Of a DNA stretch of 64,000 nt, positions 44,601-52,542 are shown piece after piece. The notes beneath the pieces were generated by a model that was not told the origin of the DNA, searched no databases, and saw nothing but the letters and a program-made list of their open reading frames with translations. The translations under genes and the position numbers were made by a program. Origin of the DNA: Desulfobacula sp. GTDB taxonomy: Bacteria; Desulfobacterota; Desulfobacteria; Desulfobacterales; Desulfobacteraceae. Positions within the stretch are counted from its first letter, which is position 1. Each line of letters begins with the position of its first letter. The stretch covers positions 62,001-126,000 of the forward strand of contig JAMPXP010000015.1 in the NCBI GenBank assembly GCA_023701135.1, written 5' to 3'.

Positions 44601-47600
44601 CGGCCACGGTCAGGACGCTGTTATCCGCCAGGTACACCCTTCCTTTTTCGGGATCGGCATTCAGGATGATCCGGCCCAGGGGGGCGGCGATATACCCGTT
44701 GTGCTCGATATTCTCCGCTTCAAGGGTGAGTTTCCCAAGGGCGGAATAAATGGGATCCGTGCGGGTGACGCCGGAACTGAAGGTGGAAATTTTCCCTCCG
44801 GCCTTCAGGGTGAATTCCGATGCCGTGGTGGGGTAAATCCTGGCGGCGGTCAGGGAGAGATCCCCAGTCACGGCAAGCCCGCCGTCCCAACCCGTGTATG
44901 TGTAGTTTTTGTTTTGGTAATACCGGTCCGACAGCCGGATATCCTGCGTTGCCTTCAGGGATACCTTGGAAAACCCGCTGAATTTCATATCCCCGTCCGC
45001 ATCCATAAAATCCCCATTGGCAACAAAGACGGCATTGTTGTTTGCGCCGGGGGACGATAGAGGTTTATAGGTGTTGCGCAGTTGAATCCATGGTGCATTC
45101 AGGGTAATAATATTATCCTGAGCCCCGGTCACAACCGGTGCATCCAGGGTAATTCCCCTGGCCATGGAAAGGGTTTGTGAGCCGTTGAAATCAAGGCTTG
45201 AATAGCTGGTCAGAGTCAAGTGATCAAATCCGTTTTGGCTAAACCGGGCTAGGATTTTCGGTGTCAGGCTCCATCCGGAATCAATATTGGTATGGGTCAG
45301 GCTGAAAGACGCCCCGGTCAGAAAATCCTGTTGCTTGTTCCCGACAAAGGTTCCGTTCAGTTGAGATACCCCTTCCGTGTCAGTGCTTTTGTTGAAGGAA
45401 AGGCTGATACTGCCTGGCGCCGAGGCCGACCGGTAAGCCGTCAGCCGGTTCCTCTGCCCGGTCCGGTAAAGGGTCACCGGCGCCGAGCCGGACACATCCG
45501 CCAGAGACCCCTCCTCCATGATCAGGGCGCCTCCCGAGGAAAAGCTAATCTCTCCCCCGTTTTCCGGGGTCAGGAGCAACTCGTCGTTCACATATTCACC
45601 CGAGTCCCGGTTAAAACCCAGGGCATAAAACCGGGCGTCTTTCCGGATGAGCAGAGGGAGGGTATCAAGGACTGATGTGGTGGTTACGGAAATGGTTCCG
45701 GCCGGGGCGTTGAAGGTTCCCGAGATATCCGCCCCCGGCCCCTCCACACTGATGGTTCCGCCCGGCGCCACGGTTACGGCGACCCCGGTTCCGGTTTTGA
45801 CGACGGCATCCGTCTTTCCAAGATGAAAGTCGTTCAATTTGACTCCTGCAAAAAGACTGATGGAGGAGTCCCCGATATATTCCAGGGGCAGAGAGGTTTT
45901 AATGATTCCTTTTTTGCTGGCCAGGGTCAGCTTGACGGCTGACGGGGCCAGGGATGCGGTTTCATTTACAAGCAGGTCCCCAACGGAAGAAAGGGAAATT
46001 TTGCTGAACCCGGTTGAATCAAACCGGTTATCGTCCAGCACGAGCCGGTCTTTCAGATATTCCGGCAGGGAGGCTTCGGTTGAATATCCCTCGGGAAGTT
46101 CCGGGGCGCCCCCGGTCACCACTTCCACGGAAGCGGCATGCAGGGAAATCCTACCGCCGTTTTGGCCCGTCATGGAATGCCCTTTAACGGCGCCGTCAAG
46201 AACAATGGCCGCTCCCTGGATATCGATGGACCCGGCATCACCGGCATCGGTAATCTTCCGGTCCGTCCCGATGATATAGCCGCCGCTGACATCCAGTTCC
46301 GCCCCCTTTCTCACCACAACCCCTTCACCATCCAAGGTTTCATCCTTGAGGGTGATGCTTCCGCCCGCCATCTGCCCGGAGGACTTAACTTCAGCCTTTC
46401 CCGTTAAATTTTTGATTTGTTCACCAGCCGTGCTGATGCGGCTTCCCGCTGCCAGTTCGATGCGTTCAGGACCCAGAATGTCTTTGCCGACATAATTCGG
46501 ATTTTCTACCTTTTTGGCTGTGTCAAGGAATTCATTCGTGGTTTTATTGCTGATGGTTCTCAGGACAACCCCTCCCCCCGGAGTCAGAATCTCCCCCTGG
46601 TGCAATATCCGCCTGCCAACGGCGGTCAAACTGCCTCCCGGGGTGAGGGAAATCCGGGTTCCGGCCCCGGTGGTAATGCCGGTCAAGGCTTTCAGCTCGA
46701 TCTTTCCCAGGCCGGAATTGCTCAAAAGGTCATCGGATAAATAGGTGACGCCTTTCCGGTCTTCCGGGAACAGGCCGGATTCCGGGTCAAACCCCGAGGC
46801 CAGGGAAGGTGTCTGGTGCTGGACCACAATGGCATACACAACGGGATCAATGTCCGTATAGGCTGTTCCTGAAACACTGCCTCCGATGTCAAGGGTTCCG
46901 GCAACCGGGATCTTTGTTCCCACGGATTTTTTATATCCCAGCGCATCCACCGGTTCGGCGGCATTGACCTGGTAACGCCCCTGGACGGCAGAACCGTTCA
47001 GAGTTCCTTCATAGGCGATTTTCTGGGCCACCAGCGTGAGCTTTCCGGCATCGGCGCCCTCTGTATGTTTGGGTATATAGGTTTTCTGTTTTTTTGAAAA
47101 GTTGTCGTCATAGTTGATGATTCGATCATAGGTCAGCCAGTCCGGGGCATCGGCGATATCATAGATCCTGCCCTCGGATACCAGTTTTGTGGTCTGGACA
47201 TATCCGGCTGCATAATCCATCCCGCCGCCGGAGATATCAATGGAAGCCCCCTGGTCCACAATAATATCCCCTGTGCCGGCTGCCAGAGAGACGGTACCCC
47301 CCGATGAGCTGTGCTCCAGAGCGGACAGGGTCCGGCTGTCCAGGTGGCTGCTGATATTGCCGATGGATATCCCTTCATTCAGCAGAAAATAAATGGTCTT
47401 GCCCTGGAGAATCCCGTTTTTCTGGAGGAATTCATCCCTCAGTTCAAGGCTGTTCATCTGGGCGGAAAGGACCATGTCGGCGGCTGTTTTTTCCGCCCAG
47501 GAGCCGCTGACATCGATGCTGGAGCCAGGCGCCAGATAGATCCGGCCCCCATTTCCTGCCTTAATGGAGAGGTCGCCGGAGGGAAAATCGATTTTACCGG

Positions 47601-48633
47601 AAAGGGCTACTAAGATTGGGTCCCATGTTTTGTCAGGGGTATCAACAGGCTTACCGATCTTTAATTCCCTGTCTTTAAATGGATTTGCGACCACCAGGTC
47701 CTCACCCAGCTCTTTTACGCCTGAATCAATCCGGCTGTTTTTTCCCGTGGCCACCTTTTCTGAGGCCACCAGGGCAATGGAGCTTCCCTGGCGGATTGTG
47801 GACAGGGACCGGATCACCCCATCCTGACGGACTATTTTGCCGTAAACCCCCACCTGGCCCACATCGGCCAGGATCGTGCCCCCCGATGCGTTCGCAGCTT
47901 CACCGGTATAATCTGCCGTCAGGGTTTCCCTCAGGTTGGAGCCCGTCCCTATTTCTTCTTTCAGTTCAACCTGCGACCCGGCCGCAAGGATGACCCGGCC
48001 TTCCTCGGCCGAAATGGTCCCGCTGTTTTCCACATTGGCGCCTAATAAAAAAATCCGGCCTCCGGAATCGGATTCCAGGGTCCCCCGGTTTTCCACATCT
48101 TTCGGCCCTTCATAATCGGGGGCATTCATATAGTTCTCAGCATTGTATTTCCACAGCCCGTTTTGAAAATCTGCATCCTTTATATTTAGGGAAGCGGCCA
48201 CCAGGGAGTTCAGATTCACCCGGGAATTTTCTCCGAACAGAATGCCGTTCTGATTCACCAGGTAGATGCTGCCCGTGGCCGTGAGCTTGCCGAAAATCCG
48301 GCTGGGGTCACTGCTGTAGATCCGGTTCAGGGCGATCCCGTCCTGGACCTGTTCAAAATGGGTATGGGCCTCGGAACCGATATCAAAGGACTGCCACTGG
48401 ATCACCACCTTGGGGTCGGTTTGCCGGACCTCCAGATAATGGGCCGCCTTATCGGTGGTGGTGCTCCACCCCGCTCCGGAACCAGATACCGGAATGGGAA
48501 GGGAATCGGCCGGAGGAGGAGCCTTTACTGCATGAATGGGCTTTGCCGTGGCCCAGGCCGGGAAAAAGGATAAATAGGTGCATAAAAAAAGAATGAGGGT
48601 CTTGAAATAAATTCTTATGAATAAGCCTTTCAT
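38608..48633 (-). CDS. Giant filamentous-haemagglutinin-like TpsA exoprotein
   Basis: This 3341-residue protein of the two-partner secretion type is the largest gene of the window. It has a signal peptide (about 8-30, FKTLILFLCTYLSFFPAWAT). The TPS secretion domain is at about 40-190, with VIQWQSFDIGSEAHTHFEQV and IYLVNQNGILFGENSRVNLN, the NQNGI variant of the NPNGI motif. Thousands of residues of beta-helix-like repeats then follow (GTISVTT, GGRIFLLGANVENSGTISAE and similar). The last 25 residues are strongly acidic. It should be exported by the adjacent TpsB and act as a surface adhesin or secreted fibre. It lies directly after tpsB (27 bp gap) and before the ExbB-like gene. Confidence 0.93.
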   Translation of the reverse strand: MKGLFIRIYFKTLILFLCTYLSFFPAWATAKPIHAVKAPPPADSLPIPVSGSGAGWSTTTDKAAHYLEVRQTDPKVVIQWQSFDIGSEAHTHFEQVQDGIALNRIYSSDPSRIFGKLTATGSIYLVNQNGILFGENSRVNLNSLVAASLNIKDADFQNGLWKYNAENYMNAPDYEGPKDVENRGTLESDSGGRIFLLGANVENSGTISAEEGRVILAAGSQVELKEEIGTGSNLRETLTADYTGEAANASGGTILADVGQVGVYGKIVRQDGVIRSLSTIRQGSSIALVASEKVATGKNSRIDSGVKELGEDLVVANPFKDRELKIGKPVDTPDKTWDPILVALSGKIDFPSGDLSIKAGNGGRIYLAPGSSIDVSGSWAEKTAADMVLSAQMNSLELRDEFLQKNGILQGKTIYFLLNEGISIGNISSHLDSRTLSALEHSSSGGTVSLAAGTGDIIVDQGASIDISGGGMDYAAGYVQTTKLVSEGRIYDIADAPDWLTYDRIINYDDNFSKKQKTYIPKHTEGADAGKLTLVAQKIAYEGTLNGSAVQGRYQVNAAEPVDALGYKKSVGTKIPVAGTLDIGGSVSGTAYTDIDPVVYAIVVQHQTPSLASGFDPESGLFPEDRKGVTYLSDDLLSNSGLGKIELKALTGITTGAGTRISLTPGGSLTAVGRRILHQGEILTPGGGVVLRTISNKTTNEFLDTAKKVENPNYVGKDILGPERIELAAGSRISTAGEQIKNLTGKAEVKSSGQMAGGSITLKDETLDGEGVVVRKGAELDVSGGYIIGTDRKITDAGDAGSIDIQGAAIVLDGAVKGHSMTGQNGGRISLHAASVEVVTGGAPELPEGYSTEASLPEYLKDRLVLDDNRFDSTGFSKISLSSVGDLLVNETASLAPSAVKLTLASKKGIIKTSLPLEYIGDSSISLFAGVKLNDFHLGKTDAVVKTGTGVAVTVAPGGTISVEGPGADISGTFNAPAGTISVTTTSVLDTLPLLIRKDARFYALGFNRDSGEYVNDELLLTPENGGEISFSSGGALIMEEGSLADVSGSAPVTLYRTGQRNRLTAYRSASAPGSISLSFNKSTDTEGVSQLNGTFVGNKQQDFLTGASFSLTHTNIDSGWSLTPKILARFSQNGFDHLTLTSYSSLDFNGSQTLSMARGITLDAPVVTGAQDNIITLNAPWIQLRNTYKPLSSPGANNNAVFVANGDFMDADGDMKFSGFSKVSLKATQDIRLSDRYYQNKNYTYTGWDGGLAVTGDLSLTAARIYPTTASEFTLKAGGKISTFSSGVTRTDPIYSALGKLTLEAENIEHNGYIAAPLGRIILNADPEKGRVYLADNSVLTVAGEIAVNYGEVDGTGLNWYGYDKTGKISGADTLIETLPEKSVEIHAHEVIGRDEALINIEGGGTAFGYTFIAGTAGSLDPLSTSGRYVILPNSMGNLPGEAVFLEGNDILPQGVYTLLPEAYAFMEGAIIVEAQGTLSAATVANKTREGYTLAVGYTADQGSGLISSQASLYTIRPASDVRQEGLYESLGIVAGNAGSLEISAPTNILNSRIRAGALNSDYRPGIMTLSGKDVIFSSTRINLGNNFNFDTALNERPDLKDYEDTLYLDPQRLSELGLWELNIGSEEITETIKFEDDNNLTGTRISLTAENDITLGHNAGITGTGEKGSVTLLSSAGKLVMEADSFIRSSYLIGIDAQGMDRKKGVDAQGKIMRGEIKAGKVIQLSSDHLYLTDSTHEKDIQSGFIVEEALWKSFAGLEEIWLSGREEIGFAGNVALAAKTLIVADTPLLANALKNTDITPTFTAKTVSLLNSREKTDKSYAYNTDEFSINADRIFIGQGDVGFSGFNEISLNSSGNLTFVGKGSLNTGNADLTTTAAKVTGTYRWAEDEEGEYTYEALDFTVDAGTGKISMLKKINGTEEANDNIGGKLSFSASSIENSGYIGLTSGVIHFNATGRLNAEGVFEAGAVSMLDGAVVSAKGTRSGNVDYDGGMVVYETQKGTIDLKAGSLTDVSAFTFTDVLTGKKTSGNAGTIAVSAPEGTLDIQGGLAGKSDSGQGGSFLMDAQSFANVSSLVSMLSGGGFKQKIDMRVRKGDVSLDSSVTAREFRLSADEGNLNVGLLHRENDQGETLKTLIKASSETGGGRVELYAGNNLTLSSATGIWAGATGSGADGGEIILGIGAGNNGFMNLGGAALDTSAVDGDDGEVYLRAPLNNTYTDVNLTMNATLTGVSKVTVEGVRLYQDTAITSSDATTWKTHATTLMNRANNISNRLMKEAGLVTQDGTKVTDNDFFFRPGIEVQSTGDLSLNTALDLTDWRWQIGSDEDNKVAPVLTLKAAGNLFINQNILDHPLSTMKDGKLNMDLLLMGTAKDSTRINLAAGAKLSSGDIFAVNPGQGNLALAQQKMIYTEGGDINFASGNNTVIGKVKNDSSGNSDYMTYMKMNYNLGSYTGHIRGLTLGDLTLDGGVIQTATGDISLDVKGDLILKKQTISGKDQVGTIRTTGQPLSVAETGQAPVWNHTYFTFAYNSGGDIQIQTGGSVKMTDLNQNAWYTRVSDIAYDSTGYNEKISEYGWAANYGYGLSATQGIAAMGGGNVTIDAGGDFFAQTGTFGKGDLSVSTRGNLDGRFLNKQGKVSLNSLANFGNASDDQVVEAFDSQIRLTAQGNITLASVLNPTLAGMDYAGAKYPDPKDADGNYIIGIDGQQVLGDPFWNLLYTETASLALTARIGSITLTGAPHSSINGERDKKTNSIKADMAAILPPSLYMTAGKDIVLKKNFYLAPAGEGNLNLYAGNDISAKNTSDSASGDYQLFMSDMDPDDVYKMHSGEGSDLLGDLKNPGLHADYLLHKNDSVTAKVEAKNDIRNIQLAIPKAATLWAGRDIANVNYTGQNLRETDQTTIYAGRDIYFQSNKAQQNPIGILMGGPGLTLVQAGNTIDLGTSQGIQSTGSATNPYLPKGDNDLMVIAGIQNSFSVDELNFFFGDTAFLNLVRAYELSDFNPEVFNGDEDLKKEVEDYLAESGFIEGIDGLRQAGLKFERARAEGNTALADRILADARRILINPLFEGSGNSEGNINLVNSRIFTSGGSGDIFTLARGKINVGLSTIDPPPITRKPASEKKSSGLYTTAGGAVKIFAKDDINVNQSRVMTFAGGDIIAWSDHGDINAGIGSKAAVASSDAYLEKQADGTYKIIYEPPAVGSGIRATAPMEEDAGDIYVTAPEGDIDAGEAGIAGRNVSLAAKRVLNAQNIQATGISIGFAKPAESSGGITGLSGGGGLADAGLMSEESSALASARDRMSEETPEGYSYEPKWVDVQVIGFDEEDEEEEEDENNEDEEGQKT

Positions 48634-48660
48634 TTTTCCTGTCCTTTGTTTGTAACCCGT

Positions 48661-50253
48661 TTAAAACCGGTAATTCAGTTTAAAATACCATTCCTGGTCA
48701 TGGACCTCTGTATCGTCCGTGTCTTCCAGGGCCAGGCCCCAGTCCAGCTTGAAATCAATTTTGTCCTTCCAGGTTCCCTGGACCCCCAGGCCCAGGCCGT
48801 GGATGAAAACCGAATCCCATTCCCCGGGCAGGGTGTCCCGAACCGAGAGCCAGGCCCAGTCATAAAACACATAGGGCACGAGGGGGAGCTGCTTCACAAG
48901 GCTGGGGCTGAAGACCTCCAGGGTGCCGTGCAGGGCGTTGTCGGCGAGCAGTTCGGATTCTTTATACCCCCGGACACTGGTCACGCCTCCGGCCGAATAC
49001 TGTTCGTTGTTGACCAGGGGCTGGTCTGCAATCTGGCCGTCCACCTTGGCAAACAGAGAAAACCCCCTGGGCAGCTCCTGGCGTCTTTCCACGCCTGCGG
49101 TTAGGTAAATATAATTCCCTGTGGCCCCGTACCGTTTGTTCTGAAACTCATCCATATCATTCATCAGAACATTCCTGAAAAGCAGGTTGAGATCCGCACT
49201 GAACTGGGTCACCCCGGTTTCTCCGGCAAGGGTTGAGGCATAGCCGAACATGAGGGGCATATATTCAATGGGGGTGACGGACCCCTGGGAATCCTCTTCA
49301 AAATCCTTCCAGTCCAGTCCCAGGGTCAGGTTATGGTCATACCGGCCCTGGGGGGGCAGGGGGATCATATACCGGAGCCCGGCCATGGTTCCTTTTCCGA
49401 TGACGTTAAATCCTTCGCCACTGGCGGTTTCACTGTCTGAAGCCACAACATAGCCGATCAACAGATGATTCCGGTCCCAGGGGGCCGGCAGGGAATAGGA
49501 GCCGGAAAACACCAGGACTTCACTGGTTTTCTCCGGCGAGGTCTGGAACTGGGCGCTGATGGAATGCCCCTTCTGCCAGAGGTTGTCGTACCGGAGCGAG
49601 GCATTGAGCCGGGTGTCCGTGGTGGTATGGGTGGACCGGTTGTTGAGTTCCAGGCTGCCGTGCAGGGGCAGTTTGTCATCGACCTTCAGTTCCACGTCAA
49701 TGGTCCCCAGCTCCCGTCCCGGAATCAGGACCGGAGACACCTTGAGATCCGGGTTCCGGTTGATCTGGGAGAGTTCCGTCCGGATCTGGGGCAGAAACAG
49801 GATTTCCCCCGGTTTCAGGGCCGGCAGATTGGCTCTGATATGTTCCATGGTAAAATATTTGTTTCCCGCCACCCTCACCCGTTTGATCCGGCTTTCAATC
49901 ACCTGGAGTTTGACAATGCCGGTGTCCACGGTCTGTTCCGGGATATTGACCAGGACCGTGGGATACCCGCTTTCATGAAAGAGGCGTTCCAGGGCATCCC
50001 TGGCCCCTTCCACATCTTCGGCGGTTTTTTTCTCGCCGGTAAAGGCCTGGACCGCCTCCATCAGGCTTTCCTTCTGAAGGACGGTATTGCCTTCAATGGA
50101 AAAGGACCGGATGGCAAAGCTGGGGTTTTCGTTTTCACCTGCCGGGAGAAGGGAGGCTACTGCCAGCACCAGCACCAGCATAAGGGTGGCCATACCAAAG
50201 GGTTTTTTCACGGTAAATTGCTTTTCAGCCTGGGATTTATGGGGGTTCATCAC
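48661..50253 (-). CDS. TpsB outer-membrane transporter (ShlB/FhaC family)
   Basis: This 530-residue protein of the Omp85 superfamily secretes the adjacent TpsA. A signal peptide (about 20-38) is followed by two POTRA domains: FAIRSFSIEGNTVLQKESLM and ESRIKRVRVAGNKYFTMEHI. A 16-strand barrel then starts near LHGSLELNNRSTHTTTDTRL. The loop-6 motif SAGGVTSVRGYKESELLADN with VRGY is intact, and the protein ends in KLNYRF with a terminal Phe. The ATG overlaps the SlyD-thioredoxin stop by 4 bp. It is the only exporter for TpsA in the window. Confidence 0.93.
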   Translation of the reverse strand: MMNPHKSQAEKQFTVKKPFGMATLMLVLVLAVASLLPAGENENPSFAIRSFSIEGNTVLQKESLMEAVQAFTGEKKTAEDVEGARDALERLFHESGYPTVLVNIPEQTVDTGIVKLQVIESRIKRVRVAGNKYFTMEHIRANLPALKPGEILFLPQIRTELSQINRNPDLKVSPVLIPGRELGTIDVELKVDDKLPLHGSLELNNRSTHTTTDTRLNASLRYDNLWQKGHSISAQFQTSPEKTSEVLVFSGSYSLPAPWDRNHLLIGYVVASDSETASGEGFNVIGKGTMAGLRYMIPLPPQGRYDHNLTLGLDWKDFEEDSQGSVTPIEYMPLMFGYASTLAGETGVTQFSADLNLLFRNVLMNDMDEFQNKRYGATGNYIYLTAGVERRQELPRGFSLFAKVDGQIADQPLVNNEQYSAGGVTSVRGYKESELLADNALHGTLEVFSPSLVKQLPLVPYVFYDWAWLSVRDTLPGEWDSVFIHGLGLGVQGTWKDKIDFKLDWGLALEDTDDTEVHDQEWYFKLNYRF

Positions 50254-51533
50254 CGACCTGCTTCCGCCCTTTCAAGATCCTTTATCTGTTCCATTTCCGC
50301 CAGAAAACCGTCGGCATCCTTGAACCCTTCCAGTTTTTTAACCATATTTCCTTTTGCATCCATGAAGACCATCATGGGAAAGCCTTCCTGCCGGTAAAAG
50401 GATTTCAGGCCCTGGTCCAGGTCTGAATTGGCCTTGACAAAGACGAGTCGGTCTTTTAAAAGTTTGATTCTCGGGTCCTTAAAGGTCTGGCTGAACAATT
50501 TTTCGCACCACTGGCACCAGTCGGCATACAGGATCAGTACAGCCGGCTTTTTTTGGAGCCTAGCCGTTTCCAGCCCCTTGTCATGGTCGTCGATCCATGG
50601 AATCTCAAGGTTTTTGAAGGCCGAGGCCTTGGTCAGGGAAATGATTTCCAGGTCGTATTCAAGGGCTTTGCCGGCAAAGGGATGGTTAAAGTCCACCACA
50701 AATCCGGCGCCGTCGGCGGAAATGATTCTTCCTTCCCTGTTTTCCACCGGAAAAGAGGCCCCGATCTCGGGCACAAGCCTCATGGTGATGACATCCCCCT
50801 CCACGGTCAGGGTGGTTTTTCCAAAGGGGGCCTGTTCGCTGAAACCGTGTCGCGCCAGGTTTAGGATCAGGATCTTCTCCCCGGTCACCTCCGTGACTTC
50901 CGATTCAAAATAGGGATTCAGCCTGACCCGGTCTCCTTTTTGCGGCAGGGCCTTGAATTTTTTAAGATAGGCCTGGGCATTGATTTCCAGCCTCAGGGGC
51001 ATGGTTCTCACCGTGGGAAAGGTCTGGGCGGCCTCATCCTTATGAAGGCCAAAGGCCTTTTCCGGAGAAAGGATCACGGTCTTTTTCCCGTTACGACTCA
51101 AACCAAGGACGGCCGATCCAAGCCCCGGGGATTGGGTCCGGCTTCCGGCCACAAGGGTCTGAAACGACAGCCCGGCCGAGCCTTTCACCGCCGAAGGCCC
51201 GGTTCCGGAGATCAGGGTCCCGTCTTCAAGAACCGCCCGGTACCGGACCGAAACCAGGTCCCCGGTCTGGACAATGCCGGGGTCCTCGTCCAGGTAGATG
51301 TCCACGCTGGTTTTACCGGTTCTTTTGGCTTCTTCTACGGCTTCGGCAATCCTTTTCTGAATTTTTTCCTTTTCGGCCTGTCCGGCTTCCCGGTCCGAAG
51401 CCGAAGATCCGGAGGCGCTGCCCTTATTTTCCGCCGGAAGGCCGGTTTGCTTTCCCGGGGTCATGCAGGAGGACAGCAGACCCGAAAAAAGGACGAAGGC
51501 AATAGCCTTGAAAGGCCAGGATTTGAGTTTCAT
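50250..51533 (-). CDS. Lipoprotein with FKBP/SlyD-like and thioredoxin-like domains
   Basis: This 427-residue protein has a lipobox (VLFSGLLSSCM, Cys near 23) and a low-complexity linker. A first FKBP-like part (about 85-180) contains GDLVSVRYRAVLEDGTLISG and VLGLSRNGKKTVILSPEKAF. A SlyD-type part (about 190-305) has FVVDFNHPFAGKALEYDLEI, the SlyD signature. The C-terminal thioredoxin fold (from about 325) has a C-x-x-C site, DWCQWC (Cys340 and Cys343), and ends with GFPMMVFMDAKGN, whose cis-Pro is in place. It could isomerise prolines and reduce or form disulfides in the periplasm. It overlaps the next SlyD-like gene and tpsB by 4 bp each, so it serves the TPS operon. Confidence 0.85.
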   Translation of the reverse strand: MKLKSWPFKAIAFVLFSGLLSSCMTPGKQTGLPAENKGSASGSSASDREAGQAEKEKIQKRIAEAVEEAKRTGKTSVDIYLDEDPGIVQTGDLVSVRYRAVLEDGTLISGTGPSAVKGSAGLSFQTLVAGSRTQSPGLGSAVLGLSRNGKKTVILSPEKAFGLHKDEAAQTFPTVRTMPLRLEINAQAYLKKFKALPQKGDRVRLNPYFESEVTEVTGEKILILNLARHGFSEQAPFGKTTLTVEGDVITMRLVPEIGASFPVENREGRIISADGAGFVVDFNHPFAGKALEYDLEIISLTKASAFKNLEIPWIDDHDKGLETARLQKKPAVLILYADWCQWCEKLFSQTFKDPRIKLLKDRLVFVKANSDLDQGLKSFYRQEGFPMMVFMDAKGNMVKKLEGFKDADGFLAEMEQIKDLERAEAGR

Positions 51534-52348
51534 TTGTTTACCTTTTCCCCATTGTCCAGGATTTCCACGGTGCAGTTCAGGGTCTGGCCGCCAAAGCTAA
51601 GGCCGTAATCCACCACGATATTTTTTTCATTGACCTCGGAAATTCTGCCGATGAGGCCCCCGGTCCGGATCAGGGCCCCGACCTCGGCTTCAATGGTGAC
51701 CCTGACCTCTTTTTCATCCCCGTCGGTCCGGGCCTTGCCCCAGGGAGTATCCACGGTGACAAGGGGATCCGTGATCAGTTTGATGGTTATTTTGTCGGAA
51801 TCCAGGGCAATCACTTCGGCATGGGCTTGCCCGTTTTCCTTAAATAGTTCTCCTATTTCCGGGAGCCGGCCGTGGGCCTCTTGATAAATCGGGCAGGGAA
51901 TGGTCTGGACCCGGGGGACGGTCCTGACCCGTTGAATTTTTCTGTACCGGTGGCTGTCCTCAATCTTATCCGGGACCCTGGATTCAAGGACCACCACCAG
52001 GGATTTCCCTTTTTCCTTGCCCACAAGGGCATGGGCCAGGCCCATACGGATATCGGTGTCCAGAAACTGAACATCCCTGGGTTTCAGGTCCGGCGGGTTT
52101 TCACCCGCCGTAAGGTCCACGGGTTTAAGATTCTGCCGTGGGGCAAACACCCGGGCCTTGGCAACTGATTCATCCGTTGCCAAGGCAGGGGAGGTGGTGT
52201 CCATGACCTCATTGCCTGGGGTCCGGCAGGTATAGTCCACCCGGACCTTTTCTCCTTTTTCAATCCTTGGAATGGGCTCCAGGCCCGCGCATCCTGAAAA
52301 TAGAATCAGGGCCATGGAGAAAAGAACGGTTTTTTGTAGGGTCCTCAT
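51530..52348 (-). CDS. Lipoprotein with SlyD/FKBP-like domain
   Basis: This 272-residue protein is the first gene of the TPS/Ton train. It has a lipobox (MALILFSGCAG, Cys near 20) and an FKBP/SlyD-like fold in two parts: GEKVRVDYTCRTPGNEVMDT near the N terminus, and IRTGGLIGRISEVNEKNIVV plus DYGLSFGGQTLNCTVEILDN near the C terminus, the SlyD-type closing segment. Between them a stretch of about 150 residues resembles no family I can name. The expected proline isomerase active-site aromatics cannot be confirmed, so it may be mainly a chaperone. It shares the operon with the SlyD-thioredoxin protein. Confidence 0.75.
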   Translation of the reverse strand: MRTLQKTVLFSMALILFSGCAGLEPIPRIEKGEKVRVDYTCRTPGNEVMDTTSPALATDESVAKARVFAPRQNLKPVDLTAGENPPDLKPRDVQFLDTDIRMGLAHALVGKEKGKSLVVVLESRVPDKIEDSHRYRKIQRVRTVPRVQTIPCPIYQEAHGRLPEIGELFKENGQAHAEVIALDSDKITIKLITDPLVTVDTPWGKARTDGDEKEVRVTIEAEVGALIRTGGLIGRISEVNEKNIVVDYGLSFGGQTLNCTVEILDNGEKVNK

Positions 52349-52405
52349 TATTCATCCTTATGTTTATACAACGATTCTGTTTTTAACGCTTTTTAGGCAC
52401 ACTGA

Positions 52406-52460
52406 CTTTAACCACAGACAGGTTAGGCCATCATTAAGGCCGGGTTAGGAGGCGGTTAGA
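52406..52460 (-). promoter_or_regulatory. TPS/Ton operon promoter with four 11-bp direct repeats
   Basis: TTA(G/A) cores at 52423, 52434, 52445 and 52456 are exactly 11 bp apart (read CCTAACC or CTTAAT on the minus strand). TTAAAG at 52411-52406 lies 15 bp from the last repeat and is the likely -10. The predicted transcript begins about 50 bp before the SlyD-like start at 52348. Confidence 0.7.
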
Positions 52461-52482
52461 CAACGATGAGCAGCATAAAAAA

Positions 52483-52509
52483 GGCGGGCCTGTCAGAAAC
52501 AGGCCCGCC
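52483..52509 (-). terminator. Rho-independent terminator of the PstS-like operon
   Basis: A perfect 11 bp GC-rich stem (GGCGGGCCTGT/ACAGGCCCGCC) with a 5-base loop is followed on the minus strand by TTTTTTATG. It lies 34 bp after the PstS-like stop and just before the TPS operon repeats, so it insulates the two transcripts. Confidence 0.9.
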
Positions 52510-52542
52510 GGAAAACCTTTTGTTACGATTAGAGGTTAGGCA

